A DNA stretch of 64,000 bases from Streptomyces sindenensis (GTDB taxonomy: Bacteria > Actinomycetota > Actinomycetes > Streptomycetales > Streptomycetaceae), in NCBI RefSeq assembly GCF_014649035.1, contig NZ_BMSG01000034.1:18232-82231 (forward strand), read 5' to 3'. Each line of letters begins with the position of its first letter. Position 1 is the stretch's first letter. The notes below the pieces were generated by a model. That model saw nothing but the letters and a program-made list of their open reading frames with translations, was not told the DNA's origin and ran no database searches. Shown piece after piece: positions 7,860-19,092 of this stretch. A program made the translations under genes and the position numbers.

Positions 7860-8111
7860 GTGGCACGCGTCGTAGTCGACGTCATGCTCAAGCCCGAGAT
7901 CCTCGACCCGCAGGGACAGGCGGTGCAGCGCGCACTGCCCCGTCTCGGCTTCGAGGGAATCGCGGACGTTCGTCAGGGAAAGCGTTTCGAGCTGGAGGTC
8001 GAGGGGCCGGTCGACGACGCCGCCCTCGCCCGTATTAACGAGATGGCCGAGACGTTCCTCGCCAACACCGTCATCGAGGACTTCGTCGTGAAGGTGGAGG
8101 AGGAGAAGTGA
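7860..8111 (+). CDS. purS: Phosphoribosylformylglycinamidine synthase subunit PurS
   Basis: The 83-residue PurS is the small structural subunit that couples the glutaminase PurQ to PurL in FGAM synthase. The product begins ARVVVDVMLKPEILDPQG and has the family's ferredoxin-like length. I chose GTG 7860 over GTG 7854 because GGGAG (7850-7854) overlaps the earlier codon and gives good spacing for the later one. The stop overlaps the purQ start (GTGA at 8108-8111), so the three genes are translationally coupled. Confidence 0.95.
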   Translation: MARVVVDVMLKPEILDPQGQAVQRALPRLGFEGIADVRQGKRFELEVEGPVDDAALARINEMAETFLANTVIEDFVVKVEEEK

Positions 8112-8784
8112 CCACCCGTATCGGCGTCGTCACTTTTCCCGGCACCCTCGACGATCAGGACGCCCTGCGCGCCGTCCGTATCGCGGGCGCCGAGCCCGTA
8201 TCCCTGTGGCACCGCGACAAGGACCTGCACCAGGTCGACGCGGTCGTCCTGGCCGGTGGTTTCTCCTACGGGGACTACCTCCGCGCCGGTGCCATCTCCC
8301 GCTTCTCGCCGGTGATGGAACCCCTCATCGAGCAGGCGAAGGCCGGGATGCCGGTCCTCGGCATCTGCAACGGCTTCCAGATCCTGACCGAGGCGCATCT
8401 GCTGCCCGGCGCGATGCTGCGCAACAACCACCTCCACTTCATCTGCCGCGACCAGAAGCTGCGGGTGGAGAACGCGGAGACCGCCTGGACCTCGGACTAC
8501 AGCGCCGGCCAGGAGATCAGCGTCCCGCTCAAGAACATGGACGGCCGGTACACCGCCGACGAGCGCACGCTCGACGAGCTGGAGGCCGAGGGCCGCGTCG
8601 CCTTCCGCTACCTGGACGGCAACCCCAACGGCTCGCTCCGTGACATCGCGGGCATCACCAACGCCGCGGGCAACATCGTCGGCCTGATGCCGCACCCGGA
8701 GCACGCCGTGGAGCCGCTGATCGGCACCGGCGGCACCGACGGCCTCGGTTTCTTCACCTCGATCATCAAGAAGCTGGTCAACGC

Positions 8785-8788
<4 letters not shown>
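8108..8788 (+). CDS. purQ: Phosphoribosylformylglycinamidine synthase subunit PurQ
   Basis: This 226-residue class I glutaminase releases ammonia from glutamine for FGAM formation by PurL. The nucleophile is Cys87 in LGICNGFQIL, and the His-Glu pair of the triad lies in MPHPEHAVE near residue 195. The N-terminus GVVTFPGTLDD is typical of PurQ. The GTG start overlaps the purS stop, and its own stop overlaps the purL ATG, so the subunits are made in a coupled purS-purQ-purL operon. Confidence 0.97.
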
Positions 8789-11034
<2,246 letters not shown>

Positions 11035-11058
11035 GCCGCGCGCCGACCGGCGTCTCAC

Positions 11059-11093
11059 GAAGCCCCCGCCCGGGCCGCCCGGGCGGGGGCTTC
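11059..11093 (+). terminator. purSQL terminator hairpin
   Basis: A perfect 16-bp stem (11059-11074 with 11078-11093) has a three-base loop and lies 25 bp after purL. There is little T-run, which is usual for Streptomyces terminators. Confidence 0.8.
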
Positions 11094-11112
11094 GGCCTTC
11101 CCCCGAACCCTC

Positions 11113-11141
11113 TTGATGAGAATTACGTAATTACGTAAGGT
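11113..11141 (+). promoter_or_regulatory. Leaderless promoter with embedded TTACGTAA operator
   Basis: TTGATG (11113-11118) and TAAGGT (11136-11141) are separated by exactly 17 bp, and the ATG of the ArsR-type gene follows seven bases later, predicting a leaderless mRNA. The spacer contains two abutting copies of the palindrome TTACGTAA (11123-11130 and 11131-11138), the second reaching into the -10 box. A protein bound there would block polymerase. The obvious candidate is the regulator encoded immediately downstream. Confidence 0.65.
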
Positions 11142-11148
11142 TGGTGTC

Positions 11149-11655
11149 ATGGAGCTGGAGCAGCGGGTCGCCGAGCTGGAGAGGCGGCTCACGGCGCTGG
11201 AGCGACGGGACCCCGAGTCCCCCCGCCTGGGCGACGGCGACTTCTGGGCGCTGGAAGGGCTGAAACAGCAGCTCGCCGAGGCCGGGGAGGCCGGGGCCGA
11301 CGGGGGAGTGCTCTACACGGGCTCGGTCCGGCTGCCCACCGGCGAGCAGTACGGATGGCAGTACGGCGCCTTCACCGAGGCCCTGTTCGACGGGGACTGG
11401 ACGGACGCCGCCGAGTCGTTCGCCGCCCTGGGCCACCCGGTCCGGCTGCGCCTGCTCCGCGAGATCCTCGGCGGCCTGAGGACGGCCGCCGAGCTGGCCG
11501 CGCTCGACGGCGCCGGCACCACCGGCCAGATCTACCACCACCTGCGCCAACTGACCGGCGCGGGCTGGCTGCACGCGGCGGGGCGCGGCCGGTACGAAGT
11601 GCCGCCCGCCCGGGTCGTACCGCTGCTGGTGGTGCTGACGGCGGCGCGGCCGTAA
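11149..11655 (+). CDS. ArsR-type winged-helix regulator with coiled-coil N-terminus
   Basis: This 168-residue protein has a winged-helix domain at about residues 85-165, with the ArsR-like segment LGHPVRLRLLREIL and recognition helix TTGQIYHHLRQL. Residues 1-30 (heptads of Leu/Glu/Arg) look like a short coiled coil, followed by an acidic linker. No metal-binding cysteines are visible, so it is not a classical metal sensor. It starts a cluster with an M23 peptidase 28 bp downstream. A double TTACGTAA palindrome in its promoter suggests autorepression. Confidence 0.8.
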   Translation: MELEQRVAELERRLTALERRDPESPRLGDGDFWALEGLKQQLAEAGEAGADGGVLYTGSVRLPTGEQYGWQYGAFTEALFDGDWTDAAESFAALGHPVRLRLLREILGGLRTAAELAALDGAGTTGQIYHHLRQLTGAGWLHAAGRGRYEVPPARVVPLLVVLTAARP

Positions 11656-11683
11656 GAACCGCAGACAGCAGGGGGAAACGATC

Positions 11684-12571
11684 ATGTCCGTCCGCACAGC
11701 CGTTCCGGCCGCCATGCGGCTGTCCTGGCTGGTCCTGCTCGCGCTGATGATCGGTGAGTTCGTCACGGATCTGCCCGGACCGGGCTGGGCGACCACCTTC
11801 CTGCCCGCGATGGTCGTGCTCGCCCTCATGGTGGCCACGACCACCCTCCAGGCCCGGGCCGCCGCGCCCCGGGGCGAGCCGAGGCCCCCGGTCGAGGTCG
11901 AGCCGCCGGTCACCGGCCGCTGGAGCGCCCTGAACAGCCCTGCGGACAAAGTGCCGAGCCACGGGACGCACGGGTACGGGCAGACGTACGCGATCGACAT
12001 CGTGGCCGACCCGGAGACGGCGGAGGGCGAGGCCCCGGCCCGGCCCGCGTTCCGCCCGCTCTGGCCGCTCTTCCGCCGCAACAGCGCCTTCCCGGCCTTC
12101 GGGGCCCCGCTGCTCGCGATGGCCGACGCCACGGTCGTGACCGCGAGCGACGGCCAGCGCGACCACCTGAGCCGGAACTCGCTCCCGGGCCTCGTCTACC
12201 TGATGTTCGTCGAGGGCAGCGTCCGCTCGATCCTCGGAGCACACCGGGTCATCGGCAACCACGTCGTCCTCGACCTCGGCGACGGCACGTACGCCGTCTA
12301 CGCGCACGTCCGGCGCGGCTCGCTCCGGGTGAAGGCCGGGGACACGGTCCGGGCCGGGCAGCCGATCGGCAGCGTGGGGAACTCCGGCAACAGCTCCGAA
12401 CCGCATCTCCACGTCCACCTCATGGACAGCCCGGACCTCGACGACGCCCGGGGCGTCCCGTTCACCTGGCGGGGCGTCGGGGTTCCGGCGAACGGCGAGA
12501 CGTTCACGGTCGACGCAGCCGGGGCGCGGATCGCCAAGGCCCGGCCGGGCGATGTCGGCGGTGCCGGTTAG
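11684..12571 (+). CDS. Membrane-anchored M23 (LytM-like) peptidase
   Basis: This 295-residue protein has two N-terminal hydrophobic helices (residues 10-30 and 35-55), an extracytoplasmic linker, and an M23-type domain. Zinc-ligand candidates are the His in HGYGQTYAIDIV near residue 92 and HLHVHL near 237, with the NSGNSSEP loop just before it. The family cleaves peptidoglycan cross-links or acts as an adaptor. GGGGGAAA precedes the ATG. It follows the ArsR-type gene and is followed 9 bp later by a mycothiol-type enzyme, so the three probably share a transcript. Confidence 0.8.
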   Translation: MSVRTAVPAAMRLSWLVLLALMIGEFVTDLPGPGWATTFLPAMVVLALMVATTTLQARAAAPRGEPRPPVEVEPPVTGRWSALNSPADKVPSHGTHGYGQTYAIDIVADPETAEGEAPARPAFRPLWPLFRRNSAFPAFGAPLLAMADATVVTASDGQRDHLSRNSLPGLVYLMFVEGSVRSILGAHRVIGNHVVLDLGDGTYAVYAHVRRGSLRVKAGDTVRAGQPIGSVGNSGNSSEPHLHVHLMDSPDLDDARGVPFTWRGVGVPANGETFTVDAAGARIAKARPGDVGGAG

Positions 12572-12580
12572 TCTCGGCCC

Positions 12581-13378
12581 ATGCCCCCGGCCAAGAAGCG
12601 CCCGCGCGCCTACGACCACGCCAGGATCCGGACGGCGGTCCTCGCCCAGTACGCCCATGTGCGCGACGCGGTCGCCGCGTTGACGCCGGATCAGCTCGAC
12701 CGGCCGACCCGGCTCGGCGACTGGGCGGTGCGTGATCTGGTCGCGCACATCGCGCAGGGGCTCGGCTCGGTCAGCCGGGACCTGGCCCTGCCGGAGCCGC
12801 CCGGGCCCCGGCCCGCGACCACCCTCCTGGAGTGGCCGCCCGCCGTCGCCGCGGTCGTCCGGGACCCCGGCGCCCCGGCCCCGGCGGCCGACCGGCCCGA
12901 CCTCCTCGCGCTGTACGGGGAGGTCGAGGCGGCCTTCCTCGCCGACGTCCCCGCCACCGGCACCGGGGACCGGCTGCTGCCCACCCGGGTCGGCTCCATG
13001 CGGCTGACCGACTACCTCGTCACCCGGGCCGTCGAACTGGTCGTCCACACGGACGACCTCAACGAGGCGCTCGGGCTGGAGGTCCCGTACGACCGGCAGG
13101 CGCTGGCCGCCTGCACCCGGCTGCTGGCGGACACCCTCGCGGACCGGGCGCCGGGCGGCTCGGTCGAGGTGCGCGTCCCGCCGTTCGCGGTGGTCCAGTG
13201 CATCGGCGGGCCCAAGCACACCCGGGGCACCCCGCCCAACGTCGTGGAGACCTCCCCGCTGACCTGGATCCGGCTCGCCACCGGGCGTACGGAGTGGGCG
13301 CGGGCCCTGGAGGACGCCGAGGTCAGCGCCAGTGGGGAGCGGGCCGATCTGGCCGCGCTGCTCCCGCTGCTGCGCTGA
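12581..13378 (+). CDS. Maleylpyruvate isomerase-family (mycothiol-dependent DinB-fold) protein
   Basis: This 265-residue protein combines an N-terminal four-helix DinB-like domain (residues 15-165, with the family signature LGDWAVRDLVAHIAQG) and a C-terminal sterol-carrier-like domain ending in WIRLATGRTEWARAL. Members use mycothiol as cofactor or nucleophile, but most Streptomyces copies have no assigned substrate. It starts 9 bp after the M23 peptidase gene. The conserved His in the VAHIAQG segment is a likely metal ligand. Confidence 0.8.
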   Translation: MPPAKKRPRAYDHARIRTAVLAQYAHVRDAVAALTPDQLDRPTRLGDWAVRDLVAHIAQGLGSVSRDLALPEPPGPRPATTLLEWPPAVAAVVRDPGAPAPAADRPDLLALYGEVEAAFLADVPATGTGDRLLPTRVGSMRLTDYLVTRAVELVVHTDDLNEALGLEVPYDRQALAACTRLLADTLADRAPGGSVEVRVPPFAVVQCIGGPKHTRGTPPNVVETSPLTWIRLATGRTEWARALEDAEVSASGERADLAALLPLLR

Positions 13379-13484
13379 GCCGGCCCGTCCGGCGGCCAGG
13401 GCCTCTCGCGACGCGGCGACCCGGTTCCGCAGCCCGGAGCGGAGCGGGCGGAACCGGATCGGACGCTCGTACCGTCCCATCGCC

Positions 13485-14339
13485 ATGCACACACAACGGA
13501 TGACCCTCAGCGTCAGTGTCCTGGCCCTCCTCGCCCTCGCCGCCTGCGGTACGGAGTCGGGTTCCGGCTCCGGCAAGGGATCCGGCGACGGCAGCGACAC
13601 CGTGCGGAGCGATGTCCCCGTCACCGGCGTGGCGTGGAGCGTCGACTCGGTGACCGTCGGCGGGAAGAAGACCGAGGCCCCGGAGGGCGCCCGCCTGGAG
13701 ATCGACCCGAAGGGGCGGGCGACGGCGAACTTCGGCTGCAATCACATCAGTGTGGACGCGCAGGTGAAGGGCGACCGGATCACCCTGGGCAAGCCCGTCA
13801 CCACCCAGATGGCGTGCGACGTGAAGACCGAGAGGTTCGAGAAGGCCGCCATCGACGCGATGGGCGGCGAGCACACCGCCGAGCTCTCCGGCGACCGGTT
13901 GACCCTGACCACGGAAAGCGGGGACACCATGGCGCTCAGCGAGGAGAAGCCGGCCGGCCTGGTGGGCACCGAGTGGACGGTGAACACGCTGCTCGACGGG
14001 GAGACCGCCACCACCGTGCCGGCGGATCTGCCGAAGGAGCGCACGCCGCACCTGACCTTCGCCGACGACGGCACCGTACGCGGCAACGCCGGCTGCAACT
14101 CCTTCAGCGGCAAGGCCACGGTCAAGGGCTCCACGATCGTCTTCGGGCCCACGGTCAGCACCCGCAAGATGTGCCCGGAGGCCCAGATGGAGACCGAGCG
14201 CGCCGTGCTCGCCGCCCTCAAGGGCACGAAGACGTACACGATCAAGGGCAGCACCCTCACCCTGGCCGCCGACGACGGCAAGGGGATCGGGGCCACAGCC
14301 GCTCCCGCCGGGGCCGAAAACAGCTCCCAGCACGGCTGA
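13485..14339 (+). CDS. META-domain lipoprotein (two HslJ-like repeats)
   Basis: This 284-residue lipoprotein has a signal peptide ending in the lipobox LAAC (residues 17-20), a Ser/Gly linker, and two META/HslJ domains (about 40-150 and 160-270). Both contain the GCN motif (FGCNHIS and AGCNSFSG) and a late cysteine. In other bacteria META/HslJ proteins are linked to heat-shock and antibiotic tolerance at the envelope; the role here is unknown. I chose ATG 13485, where the signal peptide begins. A TACCGT -10-like box at 13470-13475 is nine bases upstream, so it may be leaderless. Confidence 0.85.
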   Translation: MHTQRMTLSVSVLALLALAACGTESGSGSGKGSGDGSDTVRSDVPVTGVAWSVDSVTVGGKKTEAPEGARLEIDPKGRATANFGCNHISVDAQVKGDRITLGKPVTTQMACDVKTERFEKAAIDAMGGEHTAELSGDRLTLTTESGDTMALSEEKPAGLVGTEWTVNTLLDGETATTVPADLPKERTPHLTFADDGTVRGNAGCNSFSGKATVKGSTIVFGPTVSTRKMCPEAQMETERAVLAALKGTKTYTIKGSTLTLAADDGKGIGATAAPAGAENSSQHG

Positions 14340-14670
14340 ACCGGGCTCCTCGGTGTGAGGCTCACCACGAAACGAGCGTTCGGCCAGCAGTCCGGGCGAA
14401 GATCGGCCGGGCTCACCGAGCGCCACGGCCGCCCGCCCGCCGCCCATCGTGGCTACCCGTCGGTAACCAGCCGCTCGGCCCGGAAGTGAGCGCCGCGTCG
14501 GCCCCGGGCGCTCCGCGCCCTCCGAGCGTCGGTCACACAGGGTCACGGACCGAAGTCCCGCGAATCGCCCGCGCCGGGCGGCGGGCGGGCCCGTTCCCCG
14601 TGCTCCACCGCGCGTTTGCCCCCCGGTCCCCAATTCGGACCAGTGGTCGATCTCGCCTACACTCGGTGCC
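14340..14670 (+). promoter_or_regulatory. purF upstream region with leaderless promoter
   Basis: This gene-free gap holds a GC hairpin (14506-14511 with 14515-14520) and a direct repeat GGTCAC spaced ten bases apart (14531-14536 and 14541-14546). A TACACT -10 box at 14658-14663 lies seven bases before the purF GTG, predicting a leaderless purF transcript. TTCGGA (14634-14639) is a weak -35 candidate 18 bp away. The GGTCAC pair could bind a purine regulator, but I cannot show that. Confidence 0.45.
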
Positions 14671-16197
14671 GTGCCCCGTGGTGATGGACGACTCAACCAC
14701 GACCTGCTCCCCGGAGAGAAAGGCCCCCAGGACGCTTGCGGCGTCTTCGGTGTCTGGGCTCCGGGTGAAGAGGTCGCCAAGCTCACCTATTTCGGACTGT
14801 ATGCCCTGCAGCACCGCGGACAGGAATCCGCGGGCATCGCAGTGAGCAACGGGTCCCAGATCCTGGTCTTCAAGGACATGGGACTGGTCTCGCAGGTCTT
14901 CGACGAAACGTCTCTGGGTTCCCTCCAGGGCCATATCGCGGTCGGTCATGCCCGCTACTCCACCACCGGTGCCTCGGTGTGGGAGAACGCGCAGCCGACG
15001 TTCCGTGCCACCGCGCACGGCTCGATCGCCCTCGGTCACAACGGGAACCTGGTCAACACCGCCCAGCTCGCGGAGATGGTCGCCGACCTCCCGCGCAAGG
15101 ACGGCCGGGCGACCCAGGTCGCCGCGACCAACGACACCGACCTGGTGACCGCGCTGCTCGCCGGACAGCGCGACGAGAACGACAAGCCGCTGACCATCGA
15201 GGAAGCCGCCGCCAAGGTGCTCCCCGACGTCAAGGGCGCGTTCTCGCTCGTCTTCATGGACGAGCACACGCTCTACGCCGCCCGTGACCCGCAGGGCATC
15301 CGCCCGCTGGTCCTGGGCCGTCTGGAGCGCGGCTGGGTCGTCGCCTCCGAGTCCGCCGCGCTCGACATCTGCGGTGCCAGCTACGTACGCGAGATCGAGC
15401 CGGGCGAGCTCGTCGCCATCGACGAGAACGGCCTCCGCACCTCTCGATTCGCAGAAGCGAAGCCCAAGGGCTGTGTCTTCGAGTACGTCTACCTGGCCCG
15501 CCCCGACACCGACATCGCCGGGCGGAACGTCTACCTCTCCCGGGTGGAGATGGGCCGCAAACTGGCCGCCGAGGCTCCCGTCGAGGCGGATCTCGTCATA
15601 GCGACCCCGGAATCCGGCACCCCCGCCGCGATCGGGTACGCGGAAGCCAGCGGTATCCCGTTCGGCGCCGGACTGGTCAAGAACGCCTACGTCGGCCGGA
15701 CCTTCATCCAGCCCTCGCAGACCATCCGCCAGCTCGGCATCCGGCTCAAGCTGAACCCGCTCAAGGAAGTCATCAAGGGCAAGCGCCTGGTGGTCGTCGA
15801 CGACTCGATCGTCCGCGGCAACACCCAGCGCGCGCTGGTCCGGATGCTCCGCGAGGCCGGTGCCGCCGAGATCCACATCCGGATCTCCTCGCCGCCGGTG
15901 AAGTGGCCCTGCTTCTTCGGGATCGACTTCGCCACCCGCGCCGAGCTGATCGCCAACGGCATGACCGTCGACGAGATCTGCACCTCCATGGGCGCCGACT
16001 CGCTCGCGTACATCTCGATCGACTCGATGATCGAGGCGACGACGATCGACAAGCCGAACCTCTGCCGCGCCTGCTTCGACGGTGAGTACCCCATGGACCT
16101 CCCGGACCCGGAGCTGCTCGGCAAGCAGCTGCTGGAGACCGAGCTGGCGGCGGGCCCCGCGGCGACCGCCGCGGCCGACGCGCTGCGCCGTCCGTGA
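14671..16197 (+). CDS. purF: Amidophosphoribosyltransferase
   Basis: PurF makes phosphoribosylamine from PRPP and glutamine, the first committed step of purine synthesis. The 508-residue product has a 22-residue propeptide before Cys23 (DACGVFGVW), the Ntn-hydrolase nucleophile after self-cleavage. It also has the PRPP loop VVVDDSIVRGNT near residue 378, and late cysteines including LCRACFDG consistent with the Fe-S form of the enzyme. The GTG start lies seven bases after a -10 box, so translation is probably leaderless. purM follows 60 bp downstream. Confidence 0.97.
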   Translation: MPRGDGRLNHDLLPGEKGPQDACGVFGVWAPGEEVAKLTYFGLYALQHRGQESAGIAVSNGSQILVFKDMGLVSQVFDETSLGSLQGHIAVGHARYSTTGASVWENAQPTFRATAHGSIALGHNGNLVNTAQLAEMVADLPRKDGRATQVAATNDTDLVTALLAGQRDENDKPLTIEEAAAKVLPDVKGAFSLVFMDEHTLYAARDPQGIRPLVLGRLERGWVVASESAALDICGASYVREIEPGELVAIDENGLRTSRFAEAKPKGCVFEYVYLARPDTDIAGRNVYLSRVEMGRKLAAEAPVEADLVIATPESGTPAAIGYAEASGIPFGAGLVKNAYVGRTFIQPSQTIRQLGIRLKLNPLKEVIKGKRLVVVDDSIVRGNTQRALVRMLREAGAAEIHIRISSPPVKWPCFFGIDFATRAELIANGMTVDEICTSMGADSLAYISIDSMIEATTIDKPNLCRACFDGEYPMDLPDPELLGKQLLETELAAGPAATAAADALRRP

Positions 16198-16257
16198 CCC
16201 GGACGCACCGCGGCCCCTCCCACCAGCCCCGTATCTCCACACGAAAGATCCCAGGCC

Positions 16258-17331
16258 ATGTCTGAGACAACAGGTGCTTCCTACGCGGCGGCCGGCGTCG
16301 ACATCGAAGCCGGTGACCGCGCCGTCGAGCTGATGAAGGAGTGGGTGAAGAAGACCCAGCGCCCCGAGGTCGCAGGTCTCGGCGGACTCGGCGGGTTCGC
16401 CGGCCTCTTCGACGCCTCGGCGCTGAAGCGCTACGAGCGCCCGCTGCTGGCCTCCGCCACCGACGGCGTGGGCACCAAGGTGGACCTGGCCCGCCAGATG
16501 GGCGTGTACGACACCATCGGCCACGACCTCGTCGGCATGGTCGTGGACGACCTCGTCGTCTGTGGCGCCGAGCCGCTGTTCATGACCGACTACATCTGCG
16601 TCGGCAAGGTGCACCCCGAGCGTGTCGCGGCCATCGTGAAGGGCATCGCCGAGGGCTGCGTCCTCGCGGGCTGCGCCCTGGTCGGCGGCGAGACGGCCGA
16701 GCACCCGGGTCTGCTGGGCCCGGACGACTTCGACGTCGCCGGAGCCGGTACGGGCGTGGTCGAGGCCGATCGCCTGCTCGGCCCGGACCGCATCCGCAAG
16801 GGTGACGCCGTCATCGCCATGGCGTCCTCCGGTCTTCACTCCAACGGGTACTCGCTCGTCCGCCACGTGGTCTTCGACCGGGCCGGCTGGACGCTGGACC
16901 GCGAGGTCGAGGAGTTCGGCCGCACGCTGGGCGAGGAGCTCCTGGAGCCCACCCGGATCTACTCCCTGGACTGCCTGGCCCTCACCCGTACCACCGAGGT
17001 GCACGGCTTCAGCCACGTCACCGGCGGCGGCCTGGCCAACAACCTGGCCCGGGTCATCCCGGACGGGCTGCACGCCACCGTGGACCGCTCCACGTGGACG
17101 CCCGGCGCGGTCTTCGACCTGGTCGGCAAGGCGGGTCAGGTCGAGCAGCTGGAGCTGGAGAAGACGCTCAACATGGGCGTCGGCATGATCGCGATCGTTC
17201 CGGCCGACTCGGTGGACGCGGCCCTGACGACGCTGGCCGACCGCGGGGTCGACTCCTGGGTCGCCGGTGAGATCACCGACCGCGGCGACCACGCGACGGG
17301 CGCCGAACTGACCGGGGCCTACGCACGCTAG
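16258..17331 (+). CDS. purM: Phosphoribosylformylglycinamidine cyclo-ligase (AIRS)
   Basis: This 357-residue AIR synthetase closes the imidazole ring of FGAM using ATP. Typical segments are TDGVGTKVDLA near residue 65, GGETAEHPG near 143, and SSGLHSNGYSLVR near 190. The ATG at 16258 follows GAAAG with moderate spacing. It sits behind purF in the same orientation and is probably cotranscribed. A hairpin follows ten bases after the stop. Confidence 0.97.
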   Translation: MSETTGASYAAAGVDIEAGDRAVELMKEWVKKTQRPEVAGLGGLGGFAGLFDASALKRYERPLLASATDGVGTKVDLARQMGVYDTIGHDLVGMVVDDLVVCGAEPLFMTDYICVGKVHPERVAAIVKGIAEGCVLAGCALVGGETAEHPGLLGPDDFDVAGAGTGVVEADRLLGPDRIRKGDAVIAMASSGLHSNGYSLVRHVVFDRAGWTLDREVEEFGRTLGEELLEPTRIYSLDCLALTRTTEVHGFSHVTGGGLANNLARVIPDGLHATVDRSTWTPGAVFDLVGKAGQVEQLELEKTLNMGVGMIAIVPADSVDAALTTLADRGVDSWVAGEITDRGDHATGAELTGAYAR

Positions 17332-17341
17332 TCACCGTCGT

Positions 17342-17368
17342 GCGGTGGTGCGCCCGGCGCACCACCGC
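17342..17368. terminator. Hairpin between purM and DUF3073 gene
   Basis: A perfect 11-bp stem (17342-17352 with 17358-17368) with a five-base loop starts ten bases after the purM stop. The convergent DUF3073 gene ends at 17470, so the hairpin may serve both. Further GC-rich partial hairpins lie at 17380-17455. Confidence 0.65.
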
Positions 17369-17469
17369 TCACGGAACGGGAACCGGCGCGCCCCGCGGGC
17401 AGCCCGGACCGGGACACACAGAACCCGGCCCGGGGCAAGCCCGGACCGGGTCGAAGTGTCAGCGCGAGG

Positions 17470-17727
17470 TCAAGCTCCGCGGCGCTGTGACGACGGACCG
17501 GACTGGTCGTCCTGATCGTCGTCATCGTCCTGGTTGTAGCGATCCGCGTACTGTGCGTACGGGTCATCTTCCTCGTCGTCGTCCTCGAACGGCTCAGCGT
17601 TCGGTGGCTGACTCGAAGGCGATGCGCCCAGCTCATTGGCCAGACGCGACAGGTCCGTCCCGCCGCTGCTGTACTTCAGCTGGCGGGCGACCTTGGTCTG
17701 CTTGGCCTTTGCCCGGCCGCGCCCCAT
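17470..17727 (-). CDS. DUF3073-family small acidic-tailed protein
   Basis: This 85-residue actinobacterial protein has a strongly basic N-terminus (MGRGRAKAKQTKVARQLKYS) and an acidic C-terminal half containing runs of Asp/Glu and repeated tyrosines (YAQYADRYNQ). I chose ATG 17727 because AGGGGG lies about eight bases upstream and the conserved family sequence begins there. The frame is open to 17784. The function is unknown. The charge pattern suggests RNA or ribosome association, but that is inference. Confidence 0.85.
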   Translation of the reverse strand: MGRGRAKAKQTKVARQLKYSSGGTDLSRLANELGASPSSQPPNAEPFEDDDEEDDPYAQYADRYNQDDDDDQDDQSGPSSQRRGA

Positions 17728-18009
17728 GGCTCGACCCCCTCGGTGACGGGGCTCGACGGCCCCAGAGTCTTGACACGCGTTCATGTTTCAGGACGGACTC
17801 TCGGCAGAGAGACCGCGCCCGTAGGGCTTTAACGGTACCTGCTTCCGTGGCCATACGGTACGCCGCCCGCATCCCGGTCCCCGGCACAGGGCCAGTGAGG
17901 AGCCCCGTCCTCGCTGGTCAACTGCGATTTTAACCTCTTGTGGAGGTACGACCCGCCGACCGGCGTGAGTCTTGTCTCGCCGGCCGACGGGTCGTGGGCG
18001 GCCACCGGG

Positions 18010-19092
18010 TCAGCGCGAGCGCGCCTCCGCCATCCGCTGCTCGGCGAGCCGGTCGGCCGCCGCGGCCGGCGGAATGCCGTCCGCCTTCGCACGTGCGAAT
18101 ATTTCCAGCGTGGTGTCGAAGATCTTCGTCGCCTTCGCCTTGCACCGGTCGAAGTCGAACCCGTGCAGCTCGTCGGCCACCTGGATCACGCCACCGGCGT
18201 TGACCACGTAGTCCGGCGCGTAGAGAACCGACCGGTCGGCCAGGTCCTTCTCCACGCCCGGGTGCGCCAGCTGGTTGTTGGCCGCGCCGCACACCACCTT
18301 CGCGGTGAGCACGGGGACGGTGTCGTCGTTCAGCGCGCCGCCGAGCGCGCACGGCGCGTAGACGTCCAGGCCCTCGGTACGGATCAGGGCGTCGGTGTCC
18401 GCCGCCACGGTCACCTCGGGGTGCAGGTCGGTGATCGCGCGCAGCGACTCCTCGCGGACATCGGTGATCACGACCTCGGCCCCGTCGGAGAGCAGGTGCT
18501 CGACGAGGTGGCGGCCGACCTTGCCGACGCCGGCGACGCCGACCTTGCGGCCGCGCAGCGTCGGGTCGCCCCACAGGTGCTGGGCCGAGGCCCGCATGCC
18601 CTGGAAGACGCCGAACGCGGTGAGCACCGAGGAGTCGCCCGCGCCGCCGTTCTCGGGGGAGCGGCCGGTGGTCCAGCGGCACTCCCGGGCGACGACGTCC
18701 ATGTCCGCGACATAGGTGCCGACGTCGCAGGCGGTGACGTAGCGGCCGCCGAGCGAGGCGACGAACCGGCCGTAGGCGAGGAGCAGTTCCTCGCTCTTGA
18801 TCTTCTCCGGGTCGCCGATGATGACGGCCTTGCCGCCGCCGTGGTCGAGACCGGCCAGGGCGTTCTTGTACGACATCCCGCGCGACAGGTTCAGCGCGTC
18901 GGCGACGGCGTCCGCCTCGGAGGCGTACGGGTAGAAGCGGGTACCGCCGAGGGCCGGGCCCAGGGCGGTGGAGTGGAGGGCGATGACGGCCTTGAGGCCG
19001 CTGGCACGGTCCTGGCAGATCACGACTTGCTCGTGGCCCCCCTGATCCGAGTGGAACAGGGTGTGCAGGACGCCGTCGGTCACATCGGTCAC
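18010..19092 (-). CDS. vdh: Valine (branched-chain amino acid) dehydrogenase
   Basis: This 360-residue Glu/Leu/Phe/Val dehydrogenase oxidatively deaminates valine and other branched-chain amino acids with NAD. It supplies branched acyl precursors for fatty acids and polyketides. The catalytic region MSYKNALAGLDHGGGK carries substrate-binding Lys76 and catalytic Lys88. The Rossmann motif is VGVAGVGKVG near residue 178. I chose GTG 19092 with GGGAG nine bases upstream; the open frame continues to 19182. The gene is divergent from the hypothetical gene at 19260. Confidence 0.93.
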   Translation of the reverse strand: MTDVTDGVLHTLFHSDQGGHEQVVICQDRASGLKAVIALHSTALGPALGGTRFYPYASEADAVADALNLSRGMSYKNALAGLDHGGGKAVIIGDPEKIKSEELLLAYGRFVASLGGRYVTACDVGTYVADMDVVARECRWTTGRSPENGGAGDSSVLTAFGVFQGMRASAQHLWGDPTLRGRKVGVAGVGKVGRHLVEHLLSDGAEVVITDVREESLRAITDLHPEVTVAADTDALIRTEGLDVYAPCALGGALNDDTVPVLTAKVVCGAANNQLAHPGVEKDLADRSVLYAPDYVVNAGGVIQVADELHGFDFDRCKAKATKIFDTTLEIFARAKADGIPPAAAADRLAEQRMAEARSR

